Both the position numbers and the translations under genes were made by a program. The notes beneath the pieces were generated by a model. The model worked only from the letters and a program-made list of their open reading frames with translations. It ran no database searches and was not told where the DNA came from. This document shows, in pieces, positions 25,640-37,054 of a stretch of 64,000 bases of DNA; within the stretch, counting starts at the first letter, position 1; every line of letters starts with the position of its first letter. This stretch comes from Desarmillaria ectypa (taxonomy: Eukaryota; Basidiomycota; Agaricomycetes; Agaricales; Physalacriaceae): positions 4,216,001-4,280,000 of the forward strand of contig JAUDYN010000001.1 of the NCBI GenBank assembly GCA_030407005.1, read 5' to 3'.

Positions 25640-26395
25640 TATATATGCACCAAATTTTGGCTTCTGCAAGCTAGTACTCACCACAGGACTAACAAAACCC
25701 ACCTGCTCAGTTAATGGAAATACAAGACTAGAATCTGCTAGAAATGAAGGTCAGGGGACAATGGACTGCATCTGCACTACTATCCATCATTGATAACCTG
25801 CTTTTCCATTACATCAGGAACCATGTCAGGCATAATAGACAGCCATCCAGCAGTGGAAGCCCATACCTCTGCCTTAATATTACCAAGGATAGTGATCTCA
25901 TATAGTTTCTCCCTAAGAGAATCTTTTAGGAGTGTTCAAAGGGGTGGTTACAACTGAGCAGGTTGCTACTGGACAAGAGTTATCAAAGCAGATAGGTATA
26001 GGGGTAGGAAGCTGGCTTGGTTCTGAGAGTATAAAAGCATGATTAATGTAACTGAGAAAAGAAATCTAGCTCATAGCACACTAGAGGAATAAATTCCTTA
26101 TCCAAGCCACCAGCTTAGCATACTTTAGCAGCCTCATGCCTAGTATTGCTAGCAGACAGCATGGAAGCCCATTGCTATTACCCAGAATTTGCTCTTAAAG
26201 CTCACTCCCTTGAAAGAACATTGAGTCCCACTCTTTCATTCTTCTCTGCTATCAGAAACAGATCCATACCAATCTGAAGTGGGTGGTTCTTGCACTCCTC
26301 TGTATACTTACTATATACAAAAGATCTTGCAAAAGCAAACTGTAATTCTCTCACCAGAGAGTTTGCCGGCCTTACACTGCCCTTCCAGATTTGAT
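25640..26395 (-). pseudogene. Inverted fragment of relic D
   Basis: The part at 26190-26380 is the reverse complement of 12950-13137 in relic D (AGATCTTGCAAAAGCAAACTG on plus here). It continues upstream into D-type sequence lost from the left copy. It is CpG-poor and coding is broken. The right edge of the CpG-poor block is at about 26390. Confidence 0.6.
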
Positions 26396-27800
26396 ACTAT
26401 AACCCTAACCCTGGACATCCATCACGGCTCGCGCCGTTGAACAATCTTTCATTCTGTCAGTATTCTGCCATGCTTCTGCTATGTCACTCATATTGTTACC
26501 TTGGAATTTGTATCGGACGAAGATAGGAGGCCAAACTTTTTGTTAGAATGAGCAGTAATTCTCCAGCGCTCACTCGGCTTTCAGCAGTAAACAGGCGAGA
26601 GTCATCGTAATTCATCCAGCTGTTTATCTACATCCATGTACACTAATAGAAGCAATACTATGTAGTAAACAAGGCCGAGGAGGAGAACAATGTTTCCTTA
26701 CCTGACAACCGAAGATCCCGATGTCGACCGCACTGTGATGCGCGACACTTATCTTTACAACAAATTTGTCTGCCTGTCATGACAACGTCGACCATTTCTA
26801 CCATGCTGCAACAGTTATCTGGTTATTAAATGAGCAGACCTGAGGCAGGAGTAGTGGTGTAAGTGGCTATGAAGGTTGTGATGCAGGAGGCCACAGTTAT
26901 TTTTGCGAGATGGATAGTGCTTTGTGTGAAGTGGCTGCTGAATGTGTCGATGGCGAGCAACTCCAACGAAGGATTTCCTGTGCTTTATAGGAAGCCTACC
27001 GCCAGTTTCAGGTGACGGTGATTGAACATCACTATTCCAGAACGTCGATTTTCCGTTAAATTCGCCAGGCTCTGAGGAGAACAAAGGATCCGCAGTTGCA
27101 CTATTGGCCTTTGGGTGCTAGATTTACATTTAAAGTAAAGGGACAAGCATCATGTACAGATAATGGATCTGTATCGACATCGAGGAACCGGCGACAGGCC
27201 TGCAGAGCGATAACCCCAGCGAGAAAACACAAACCAGTGTCGACCTGTGAGTCTACTACTGAATACTATACTTTGCGCTTTTTGACCTGCTTCATAGTGT
27301 TGCAGGCGTTGCTCCGATGAATGCACCATCGCTACGTCATCCCTCTCATTCCCGACGTCTGCACTGGTGATCATATATCATTCAGCCTTCATCACCTGAC
27401 ACCAGAACCTACCCCTCAACCCCACGCGTCGTTCTCCGAGGAACAAACGCCCTTCATGCAGCCTGCACCGACGCGCTCCAAGTCAATCCGAGTGCATTGT
27501 GGCAGTTTAGTGTTTTATTTACCACTACCATGGTTGGGAGTGATGCTGTCGGGCGCGAAGACGCTGTAACAGTCGCCATTCCATATTGAACATATTGAAA
27601 TAGTTAAGCAGGGAGATGATAGTATTCAGGATAGGGGGAGGAGTGGGTGGGATTGGAGGCAGATTTAGGAAGATGCGTGGATGAAAGAGGAAAGGCCTAT
27701 TAGGGAGGATATACCGCTGCTTGCCAATTTTAGTGTTAATGCGTTGCTTTTGTGGATTTGTTTTGCCTATGTGTGAAGTACGTTACCATTGATGAAGGGT
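26396..27800. other. Unassigned CpG-containing DNA
   Basis: CpG-rich sequence resumes here. At 26401-26414 there are two abutting CCCTAA-type units, too short to call a telomeric tract. Open frames at 26815-27084 (minus) and 27096-27570 (plus) show no motif and no clear splice structure. I see no supportable gene. Confidence 0.45.
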
Positions 27801-27809
27801 ACGACTTCA

Positions 27810-28210
27810 GCCGTCCGTATTAAAATCGATCAATCCCTCGAAAGGCTGGAAACGAATGCCACGTGATTTGAAGAGATTTTCGCGCATCAGCAGGCTGTCA
27901 TCTCGTAAATTACGTCCATACGGAAGTAGTACGAAGCCGCGTACGCGAAAACGCGCTCTGAGCAACTCTGTGTTCAGGAGATCATGGATCAGCATCGATA
28001 TGCCCTTTCTCCTCCTATTCTTTCCTTTCTGGATAATCTCCTGGCGCTCATTTTGGCACTCACAGATCCCAACGCGGCTTTCATGGACCTATTCTCTTCG
28101 GTTTCAACCTGGGTGTGCATACAGTCGAGTGCCGTCATGGGCTACATCTTGCCTATGCTCAGACTATGAGTGGGTATAACCACATCCTATCAGAACTTAG
28201 CCCACGACAT
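27810..28210 (+). pseudogene. F-box protein gene relic
   Basis: Plus-strand relic of an F-box gene. Segments such as YAKTRSEQLCVQEIMDQH and LTDPNAAFMDLFSSVSTWVC match YAKTRSEQLRVQEIMDRH and ASPNAAFMDKLPWIATRVC in the F-box gene at 48999-47321. Homology starts near 27815 with IDQSLERLE. In-frame stops and a lost remainder show it is dead. The F-box core LPDDILAVIF is changed to LDNLLALIL. Confidence 0.7.
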
Positions 28211-30270
28211 ATCCGAGTAAAAGGACACGGAGGGCATACTATGGAAAGGACTCCTACATATTTAAGTGAAGCAGGTGTCATCTCTTTCATTTTCTGTCTG
28301 GGTCGTTCTTTTTCTGAGAAAAATATTTCATAAGGGCTCCAAATACTCGCGAGTCTCCGAAGGTTAACAAGATGCCAGGATAACATGAACAACGTTTTGA
28401 CATGCCCCCGTGTCCCAGTATAAATGTGCGACTATCTACATTGCACAAGCCTGACTTACTTTAATTATCATAGGCCGTAAGAGGTGCACAATTCCTGAGA
28501 ATTGGCTGCTCGAGCCGAAAAAAAAGAAAGAGAAAGGCAGACTGGTGAAATAGACGGTATGATGCCACTGTTCCCCACAAAACTAGAAGACTGAATGGCT
28601 TTGTCGGTCTTTCACTTATGAAACAGGCCTATAACTGTGCTTGATCAGAGGGTGCAGTTGGAACGGAACAGAGGATGGTGGTTCCATCCGCGCAGAAAAT
28701 ATACTTCCTTTCATTTTGCTATTAAAAAAACCAGAGAGGGAAAATTACAAACTGACATGCTAATGGATTAATTAAACCCGCAGATAATATCCCATAATTG
28801 GTCCTATAGGCACGACAAGTTATCCTTCGAAGAAATAGATGCTTTCGATGATATGATTGTCAATCAGAGTTAAAGCAACGAAGGGAGACGTGACCTTAAT
28901 GCCAGCGCAGACAAAATTCGGCTCTAGCCCAGAGTTGCCATCGTTCTGATAAGCGGCGTGAATATATGCTGAAAACTACGATAGCTGAGGGCATATATCA
29001 TCTCGGGCACGAAAAGCGTCCGGTTACGAGAAGCTTCCGTGGCGGTATCGACTACCTAGACTTTCAAGTGGAAGATAAAGGTCTGACCATAGTCCTTGAT
29101 TGTTCGACGCCACGGAGGCTTCATTTTCGGCCATGAAGGCCATGAATTGGCAAATGAATCGCCTGGACCAGTGTTCTCTGCCGCAAATTCGTCGAACACG
29201 ATTTCCCTGGATTTATCTATCTGCGAAGTAAGCATCTGGATGATTGGAAGGTACAAAGTTCATCATACTGGTAGACCTTACTAAGTACTATGAAATCGGC
29301 AGAGCCCTAATTCTAGGCAGGAAGTGCAGCCGTGGCGGTCGTTGCCTCTTTCTCCCTGGTGAAGGTATGACCGAGCTTTCCAAAACCTGAGGTTTGAAGG
29401 TAGATGATCATCCAGCTAAACGGATACCATGGTTGATACTAAGAACACATTCCAAAAGTTGAAATGAAGAGCGACGAGCAGAGAAAGGATAGCGAACCTT
29501 GGTATAATTTGATTAAGTTACAATTCAATGTAGTGGTCATATATAACACAAAATAACTCACGATTAATGTAGATAGAAACTATGGGTATAAATATTTTCA
29601 AAGACCCGACACGACTGAGTAAGTGGTGGAAAACAAGCGAGCCACGTGGGCGTTCGTCTTCCATTGCAAATTGGATGTCCCCCCCCTCTTTTTTTTTCCT
29701 CCTGACCACCACTATCATGCGCCCTTATCGATATCCTTCATGTATCGCAAGTGTCCGACATCGAAGGCTCCCTATCCTCCAGTCAAGAATGGACATCAGG
29801 TTAGGGTGTCTTCGACCACGAGGCTCTCGAGTATCTCCTTCAGGCTTTTCGTCCTCTACTGGCGATATATGTATGATACTAGGCTTTGGTAAGGAAGACA
29901 AACGTTTGTATGATGGACAGCTGGAAATCTTCAAGTACGTAACCTTCGTCTCAGCGTTCATTACAGATCCCGACTCAAGATGCATTTTAGTGCAGGTTCT
30001 AGTGTATCATCTGGGGTCTCTTCGCTGGCTAGCATGCTGTAAAAGGGCAGTCCCGCCGCTTACTGAGTGAGCTTGTACGCCAAGTGAGGTGCCCTGCTTA
30101 CTGACATACAAGGTACTGTAGTGGAGGAAGAGTTGCCACCGTTGTCATTCATCGCTGCACAGGCGAAGGAGATTTTTCATTGCTGTGCCACAGTCCGGGC
30201 CACCTTGCCACCGAAGACAATAGCAGATCTTTTTTGGCTTTGTTTTAGCCGCTGTAGCTTCGCTTGGTCT
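28211..30270. other. Unassigned region, possible extra S-family relic
   Basis: Nothing firmly supported. A plus-strand frame at 29582 begins MGINIFKDPTRLSKWWKTSEPRG, whose PTRLSKWW resembles PTFSDWW near the start of S1 (30349). It could be a degenerate further member, but later frames disagree. Other open frames have no motif. Confidence 0.35.
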
Positions 30271-30274
30271 ACAG

Positions 30275-30281
30275 TATAAAT
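30275..30281 (+). promoter_or_regulatory. TATA box of S1
   Basis: TATAAAT, 68 bp before the S1 ATG; placed as expected for a fungal core promoter. Confidence 0.45.
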
Positions 30282-30348
30282 TCCTTTCTTGAAAACTACC
30301 GCGCTTTGATATTTCTACCCCGACCCGCCCATTTGCATATCAATCGAT

Positions 30349-30848
30349 ATGAGCACGAATCCATCATTTTTGCGTCCAACCTTCAGTGATTGGTGGTCTG
30401 TCGGAAAGCAGTGGGATGCGCCCATGTCCTGCTGTGTTACTTGGGAGATCGATGAGGACGGCGGGAGAAAGAGAATGCATACTTGGAGATGCCTAACAAC
30501 TCGTAAGTCTCCATTCTCATCGGAATATTGATCATCGCTAATATGTTGCTCTGATAGATGTCAGTACAAATAGAACGGTCGTGAGTGTGCCAAGTACGCT
30601 GTTTCTTGTCCACCACTAAACTTTATTTACAGCCTTATGTGGGTTCGTGTTATTGGCATCTAATAGATACATCTCAATGGACTCCCTATAATCCATACCC
30701 AGTATACCGACCTGCACGGCGGGTGAGTTCAATTTCCGATTTCTTGTAACCGGTTTGTGTGCTAATGCAGGTCCTATCGTTAGTATTGCTGATGCGCGTT
30801 CCTGGCACCGCCCCCGTCAATAGATGCGGTTTCTTTCCTTGGGTTTAG
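30349..30848 (+). CDS. S1: small multi-exon protein of an unrecognised family
   Basis: Function unknown. Hand-spliced exons are 30349-30502, 30558-30580, 30633-30722 and 30771-30848, giving about 114 residues; the fourth exon is least certain. Intron 1 is phase 1 and the 23-nt second exon encodes HVSTNRTV. The N-terminal half holds PTFSDWWSVGKQW and RMHTWRCLTT; the third exon is aromatic- and proline-rich (SQWTPYNPYPVYRP). No signal peptide or membrane segment is evident in the N-terminal part. It shares intron positions, the 23-nt exon 2 and the C-L-x-x-H-[VI]-S-T motif with S2 (31467) and S3 (37526), which is the best evidence that it is a real gene. Confidence 0.5.
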
Positions 30849-31466
30849 ATGACATACATGTCAGGTCTTTTTAATTTTACGATGATTCATTCCACAGCAG
30901 TATCCATTCCGGTCCAATGGAAACTACTTCCTATTGCCCCAAATTATTTTCTGTGTGTCCGTTGCATACAACCGCTTTCCCTTGGGTACTGCTGTTTAAT
31001 GCGCAGTCTTCCACGACAAAAATATATCTCGACTAGTCCGACCGTGTTGCCCCGATATTGGGCCCCACCAGTTACAGCGGTAGGAACAGCAAGAGTGCTG
31101 TATATCTGATATGATGTCGCTGACCATAGCTGGTCGTTGTGGTTCAGCGCCAATTTTCCTCTAGGCGCCAGACTCGGAACTCGGACCGCCTGCTACTGAC
31201 ACTGCCTACTCACCTCCGCCATATTACAACGTCCGATGGTGGTTATTTCCGAGTAACCCACCACTGGCAAGACATTCCGATGAATGGGATGAGTGGGCAA
31301 CACGGTAACAACTTTCCGCTTGACTCGAGCCTGCTGTGAAGGACGAGTCACAGACATGTTCCCTGCTGCATCAACTACTTAAGTCACCTTGAAGAACGGG
31401 AAAAAAAGTCAACTCGTCCCTCGCAACTCACTAACCATCGATTACCATCTCCCTATCGTCTAAAGA

Positions 31467-31809
31467 ATGCCTGCTTACGGAGGAAACCACAGTCAAAGAC
31501 AGTGGTCCCCACAAGCTTCATGGTCGCTTGGTGAAGTTTGTTGGTACCAATTCACTCAGAACGGACGGCCAGTAATCGCACGCTACCAATGCCTCGTCGC
31601 TCGTACGTATCTCCTTACCCAAAATTTCGCTATAACTGACTCGGTACCACAGATATCAGTACTCTCAATAGTCCGGTAGGTCTGCTCTCAACTGCGGGGA
31701 TAATAGCCCGCTCATTAAGTTCTACAGCCGTGGAGCAGCCCGCAACTATGGCGCTCAGTTTAATATGGTTGCAACCCGCCCGATTACATGTGTACGTGCA
31801 TCGCCCTAA
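31467..31809 (+). CDS. S2: small multi-exon protein, paralogue of S1 and S3
   Basis: Function unknown. Exons 31467-31602, 31653-31675 and 31720-31809 encode about 82 residues. Exon 1 ends with SWSLGEVCWYQF, QNGRP and RYQCLVA; exon 2 (23 nt) gives HISTLNSP; exon 3 reads FYSRGAARNYGAQFN. The acceptor of intron 2 is uncertain: TTAAG (used here) keeps an exon 3 frame conserved with S3, while TCTACAG a few bases on would end early at a TAA. Conservation with S3 at protein level, with differing introns, argues that it is coding. Upstream sequence from about 31140 is also shared with S3. Confidence 0.6.
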
Positions 31810-33293
31810 CGCTGAACAAGCTACTCACCGTTCCCGCTGATAGTTCGCGGCGTGATTGGGCCGATTCCTTCGACTATTTTCACCTCACACTTATTATAAT
31901 TTTATGTTTAATGTTGTATTAGGCTGGATTACTCGTTTTCGTTTATGTTATTTCGTGTTTCTGTTTTTTCAATGCTTTCGAAATCATTCATGTTCAGACA
32001 TCTACCATACTTGCTTGTTAATACTTCTCACCACGGATTTGCAGCATATATATATACATGTAGCCTAAATCATCACCACATCCCAATACAATCACGCAAC
32101 GAGTGTCAATTTATACCTACTACACCTTCCGTACCGCGTAGTAGAATCTTCTGTACAACAACAGGTGGTCGAAGACATAAATATACTATGACGAAGGGTA
32201 TCTGATGGCATCCAGGAACTCACAAATGAAAAAGCCTGGATCTACAGGATTCTCCGTCATGACTACAGCAGGTTTTACAGCAGATAGACAAGAGAAATAC
32301 CCTTCTTCTCTTACACTCCAATGATTCGAGACCTATCCTGAGATAAAATGGTTTTACCCTGGTTCATACTAGTTCGAAAATCAAATTTAATGTTTTTTGT
32401 AGATGTACCTGCAGTTAGGCATGACAAGAATGAGAGTGACGAGCTCGCGGCCCCCACGATCCTGGGCCATCCATGACCGTTCTTTCCAAAGACAAGCGTA
32501 TTTTCGATATTAGCGAGGCCTGTTAATACCGAGCCCATTCCTGCTTTTCCCTCCGCCAAAGTTGGTCTTGTCAAAGCGCTGGGTCATGGCACCCTCCGGT
32601 ATTTGCCGCACCGGCATTGTCCAGGAGTCGTCCCGAACCCCGGTCGAATGCTTCTCAACTAATCCAACTCTTCTCCCGGTATTTCATCGCTCTCTATCAT
32701 GCAGCGTAGCAAAAAGGAGGAAGATGTAGATAAACGACATTGCGTGGTATAGTCTGAACGGATCCTGGGACCCGACGTCGCGATGAAGATAATCAGGATA
32801 CGGCGATAGCGGATCGCAAGAGCAGGCACCTTGGATTGTTACGACCGGAGTGACAGTACCTTCGATGAGGGGAGAGACCGCATGTTGTAATGCCTATCGT
32901 TCTCATACCGTTTTGAAAAGGCCGGATATACTGCGTTAATAGGGTGCGTCGGTCTCACGCTGAGGCCCCGAGTTGTTCATCAGCGACCACCGTAATTAAA
33001 AGTCAAGTTTTTCAGGCCTGTTTGTGGCCTTCCATCATGATTTCCATCAACCTATTCAGTAAAGCACACTCAATCCAAATCAAGGATCTCCCTCATGGAA
33101 AGCTCTACTTTATGGTCGATTGAGGGATCGTCAAAGAAGTCGACGACTTTTACTCTAACCTCCATTTTGGCGCGAAAATCCCAGAATTTCCACCCTATAT
33201 TTTTCTGCATTCCGCCGTCTTCGTACTCCCCCGACCTATGATGTTTCCGTAGACCCCTACATACATGGCGGTAATACTCCACTGACGCGTTAG
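31810..33293. other. Unassigned spacer between S2 and element E
   Basis: No supported gene. A minus-strand frame of about 75 residues (33293-33070) ends MREILDLD and contains KVVDFFDDPSIDHKVELSM; it is cut by the element E insertion at 33293 and may be the 3' end of a disrupted gene, but I cannot find its other half at 37060. The frame at 32311-32574 has no motif. Confidence 0.4.
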
Positions 33294-33945
33294 TGTCATG
33301 GATCTTGAGTATCTGTAAACTCGGTGCATGAGTCAATGCATGCCTACACTCGGCCTTCTCGGTCCTAGCAGTGACTCACACATAACTTTCTTTTACTTTC
33401 TCTATTCTTCTTGCTCATACTAGAATATAATAGAACATTGTAGAATATTCATGACTCGAGCCTTTTAGTATATAAATACCATCTGTAACCTTGTAGAATA
33501 AAGAAATCAAGCTACTCATCTTCAAGTCCACTTCATTGTGTGAACTAAGCATCTGATTGGTTATGCCTAGCGCTTGCCAATCTCCTCGCTTCCTGACTAC
33601 GCCTAGCGCTTGTCAGAAACCTCATCAGTTACGCCTAGTGCTTGCTGAACAACTCGTTGGATACGCCAAGCGCTTTCCGACACCAATCCGAAGACTACGC
33701 CTAGCGCTTGTCTTCATCTACAGCCCATAATAGCTCCGCGCTCACCAGCTGCTTCCTACAGTAACTGCTTCGCACTTACTGACCCCTTTACCTCGCAAAC
33801 TGGACCTCTCAGGTCTCCTCACGAACCCTTGCCGGAATCTATTCTATTCCCTAACGACATACATCTCTATAACATATCCTACCTCGCTTCGATCATCACT
33901 TGTAGCCCCTCACTCTCATATCCTGATTTCGGCAGATTCCTAACA
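33294..33945 (+). repeat. 5' LTR of element E with sub-repeat array
   Basis: A 652 bp LTR, TGTCATGGATC ... GATTCCTAACA. It contains a TATATAAAT promoter box at 33469-33477, an AATAAA signal at 33497-33502, and five degenerate copies of a TACGCCTAGCGCTTG unit between 33558 and 33713 (one reads CCTAGTGCTTG, one CCAAGCGCTTT). The central AGCGCT is palindromic. Confidence 0.9.
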
Positions 33946-34067
33946 TTGGTGGACACATTGGGACCTGAGTATAGGTCCTTGTTTCTTATCATTCAAGGTT
34001 TGTGCAGCTGGTATATACTTTTATACAGCTATTGGTCAAATCTCTGTCAGACAAGTAACTGGTTCCG

Positions 34068-36353
34068 ATGACTTGGAATAAAGAATTATTTAGCCCTGAC
34101 CCTGGCAGAAGATATCATTCTCGCGACCTCTGTGCTTTCTATAGCATGGACCAACATGAGCAGATCAAACACAGTACACCTCCTCCTTGTGCAAGACATA
34201 CTTGTCACTCATCTTCACGGACAGGCCCTAAGCACCCAAGCATTGTACATCAGCCGATACTTCATCCCTTTGATGGGCCTTTTCGGCGAGGAACCTACAA
34301 CATGAATGAAATAATGGCAGTCACAATGGGCAATACCATACCCCTGTCAATGCTGGCTTCGAAGATTCTACAAGAGCCCAGGCTGACGTCTCGTAGAAAC
34401 GAGGCTATAAGGATCATAAAGAGTCATTTCAATATTGATCTTAATGAGGCTTGGACCGTCAATGAGGAACAGTACAAGACTACCTTCCGGGATGAGTTCA
34501 AGCTCCTAGACAACTTGTTGATGGAGACATGGGCTATCCGTAGGTCCAACGGTGATGTTGGGTTCAGCATTGATTATTGGCAGTACAAGAAACTACAGCA
34601 TGCATTATCAGAATGGAAACGAAAGGCCCATCAGTCACTCATAGCTCATGGAATAGATGATCCGAAGTGCCCCGAATGGCATCAAGGCATTGATACCTTT
34701 ATGATGGCAAATGACTTTGAATTGCAGGCTTTCTACTATCGGACCTCAGTTGAAGATTTCCTTGCGTTAATTGACAGTTGTCATAACTGGGGTACGAGTG
34801 AGCCATTACTGACACCGTTTCAAAGATTTGAAAGTTCCATGTGTCAATCCAAAGAAATCGTCTTGCAAATAGAGCAGCGAAAACGAGAGGATACTTTGGA
34901 TGCTCCTGCTGGAAATATTCCAACTACGACTAAAGAAGCACCCTTGCAGCAGTGTAGATCTAGTGGAAAGATATCCGAGACTCCGATAGCGAGTTCGTTG
35001 CCCTCCAAACATTGTTCTAAAGCAACTCAGACTTCCATCAGTCATGATGGACTCAAGTACATGATTGCCAAGCCAGACATCGCAGATCATTATGCACAGA
35101 TAGCTACGGAGTCGCAAGGAGACCTCAATCTACTATCCGATTCATATGAAGTAACCCTTACTCACCCGCAGTCAATGGCAGGTCATAATGGGAGTTCTCA
35201 TGACATGCCTGTCTGCAGGATGGCACAGAAAAAGGCCCTTACTTCTGAAATTTTTTATGCCTTTGGTCCGTCAAAGGAAAGCATAAACTCATCTACCATT
35301 AATGAAGTAGCATCCAAAGAAACAAGTATGGATTCGCAGAATGGAGATGAATCAGCACAAGATAACCATCAGGGACAGATAAGACAAGCATCGGAAAGGG
35401 AATGGAAAACAAGCAACCAACAAGAACTGGTGCCATCAGAAGTCATGGAAATTGAACAAGAATCAACCAGATCGCATGTAGAACCTCCACAGGCTGCAGA
35501 ATTCAATAAAGTATCTTTGACGCACAAATTGCCAGAGAAAACTGAACACAATCAGTTAAATCGGAGCATACAACTCAGCACAAGTCCAAATGACATACCC
35601 TACCCCATTCATATCATGCCTATTACAGTCTCTCCTATTCTATTTTCTGAAAATACCCAAACTAGCCTCCTCGGATGCTCAACCGACCTAGCATTGACCG
35701 CTCTGTTTTCAAATGTTCATACAAGTGTCATTGGACCTAAACGACACAATATCCATGCATCAGGAGGTAGTGTTGAAGGGATAATTGTGACCATAGAAAG
35801 CCCGGATGATTGCAACCAACACCATAAGGAAAGAAGCCAGTGCACTGGACTCTTAAGTGGAGTTGATGATCAAGGGAAGTTCATGGTCAAGCTCAGTATT
35901 GTCCTTGACAACAACATAGATCTGGAGTCTTCTACGCTCAGAGAGGAACTGAGATTGTGCAAGGCAGTAAGCACAAGCCAACCAATTCTGGGATTGATAA
36001 CACAACGAAAGAAAGGCTGCGATCAATATCATCAATATCATTCCCATTTTGGAAACATCTCACCGGCAATGATGCAAGCTGATTCACCTTGCCATCATTG
36101 CATGATAGAGCTGTGCTCTATTCACGCATCTCCCAAACGACATTTTGAGGCATTCAACAACAGAAAATATTTTGAATCAAGTACAAATATTACTCCAGGG
36201 CACTCCTCCACCTATACACTTGTCATCACTAGCCGTGTTTCAACTCCTGATTCTAAATTACTCTTAGACTCATCTGATAGTGATGAACCATGCTTCAAAG
36301 ACAGTCCCGAATGCGTTGAACCTTGCCCTCCATATGTGCAGGGTGTGGGATAA
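34068..36353 (+). CDS. 761-residue protein of element E (gag-like N-terminal half, otherwise unknown)
   Basis: An uninterrupted ORF filling most of the interior of element E. Residues ~205-250 (CPEWHQGID ... EDFLALIDSCHNW) match the gag-like frame of relic D at ~10260-10390, so the N-terminal part is probably a structural gag-type protein. The rest (residues ~280-761) is hydrophilic and Ser/Gln-rich with scattered Cys and His (SPCHHCMIELC near residue 680), but there is no regular zinc knuckle. No enzymatic motif is seen. The initiating ATG is the first in a frame opening about 120 bp after the LTR. An ORF this long in an otherwise decaying region suggests recent activity or selection. The exact function is unknown. 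Confidence 0.7.
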   Translation: MTWNKELFSPDPGRRYHSRDLCAFYSMDQHEQIKHSTPPPCARHTCHSSSRTGPKHPSIVHQPILHPFDGPFRRGTYNMNEIMAVTMGNTIPLSMLASKILQEPRLTSRRNEAIRIIKSHFNIDLNEAWTVNEEQYKTTFRDEFKLLDNLLMETWAIRRSNGDVGFSIDYWQYKKLQHALSEWKRKAHQSLIAHGIDDPKCPEWHQGIDTFMMANDFELQAFYYRTSVEDFLALIDSCHNWGTSEPLLTPFQRFESSMCQSKEIVLQIEQRKREDTLDAPAGNIPTTTKEAPLQQCRSSGKISETPIASSLPSKHCSKATQTSISHDGLKYMIAKPDIADHYAQIATESQGDLNLLSDSYEVTLTHPQSMAGHNGSSHDMPVCRMAQKKALTSEIFYAFGPSKESINSSTINEVASKETSMDSQNGDESAQDNHQGQIRQASEREWKTSNQQELVPSEVMEIEQESTRSHVEPPQAAEFNKVSLTHKLPEKTEHNQLNRSIQLSTSPNDIPYPIHIMPITVSPILFSENTQTSLLGCSTDLALTALFSNVHTSVIGPKRHNIHASGGSVEGIIVTIESPDDCNQHHKERSQCTGLLSGVDDQGKFMVKLSIVLDNNIDLESSTLREELRLCKAVSTSQPILGLITQRKKGCDQYHQYHSHFGNISPAMMQADSPCHHCMIELCSIHASPKRHFEAFNNRKYFESSTNITPGHSSTYTLVITSRVSTPDSKLLLDSSDSDEPCFKDSPECVEPCPPYVQGVG

Positions 36354-36500
36354 AATTATTCCTATCCATTTGAAGTTACAACCATAATCAAGTCCCAACT
36401 GCTTCACAGAATAATTCAAATCTATGAGGTTTTACAGTATCACATCTTATTATTGGCTTACCTTTTGCCTCGTTTCTGCATGTGTAGACTGGGGGGGCTC

Positions 36501-37054
36501 TGTCATGGATCTTGAGTATCTGTAAACTCGGTGCATGAGTCAACGCATGCCTACACTCGGCCTTCTCGGTCCTAGCAGTGACTCACACATAATTTTCTTT
36601 TACTTTCTCTATTCTTCTTGCTCATACTAGAATATAATAGAACATTGTAGAATATTCATGACTCGAGCCTTTTAGTATATAAATACCATCTGTAACCTTG
36701 TAGAATAAAGAAATCAAGCTACTCATCTTCAAGTCCACTTCATTGTGTGAACTAAGCATCTGATCGGTTACGCCTAGCGCTTGCCAATCTCCTCGCTTCC
36801 TGACTACGCCTAGCGCTTGTCTTCATCTACAGCCCATAATAGCTCCGCGCTCACCAGCTGCTTCCTACAGTAACTGCTTCGCACTTACTGACCCCTTTAC
36901 CTCGCAAACTGGACCTCTCAGGTCTCCTCACGAACCCTTGCCGGAATCTATTCTATTCCCTAACGACATACATCTCTATAACATATCCTACCTCGCTTCG
37001 ATCATCACTTGTCGCCCCTCACTCTCATATCCTGATTTCGGCAGATTCCTAACA
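36501..37054 (+). repeat. 3' LTR of element E, with a contracted sub-repeat array
   Basis: A 554 bp LTR almost identical to the 5' LTR except that its TACGCCTAGCGCTTG array (36768-36820) has two units instead of five. The 98-bp difference is exactly explained by recombination between repeat units. It is preceded by the G-rich polypurine tract. Confidence 0.9.

Larger units (their letters stand above)
33294..37054 (+). mobile_element. Element E: complete LTR element with a single long ORF, probably non-autonomous
   Basis: LTRs at 33294-33945 and 36501-37054 flank a 2.55 kb interior. A perfect 5-bp target-site duplication GTTAG lies at 33289-33293 and 37055-37059. The interior starts TTGGTGGACACATTGGG (primer-binding region, as in relic D) and ends GACTGGGGGGGCTC at 36487-36500 (polypurine tract). 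Its only long ORF is 761 codons. No protease, reverse transcriptase, RNase H or integrase motif is present, so movement would need enzymes from another element, plausibly an intact relative of D. CpG is retained. Confidence 0.85.

Noticed and set aside
26401..26414. Two CCCTAA-type units suggesting an interstitial telomeric repeat
   Set aside because: Only two units; expected by chance in a window this size, and no further array nearby.
33070..33336. 88-codon minus-strand frame as a complete gene interrupted by element E
   Set aside because: Its first residues lie in the LTR; no matching continuation was found beyond the 3' LTR at 37060, so gene disruption is not demonstrated.
33558..33713. 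CRISPR-like array from the evenly spaced repeats in the element E LTR
   Set aside because: Units are short, degenerate, inside an LTR of a eukaryotic element and vary in number between LTRs; no CRISPR features.
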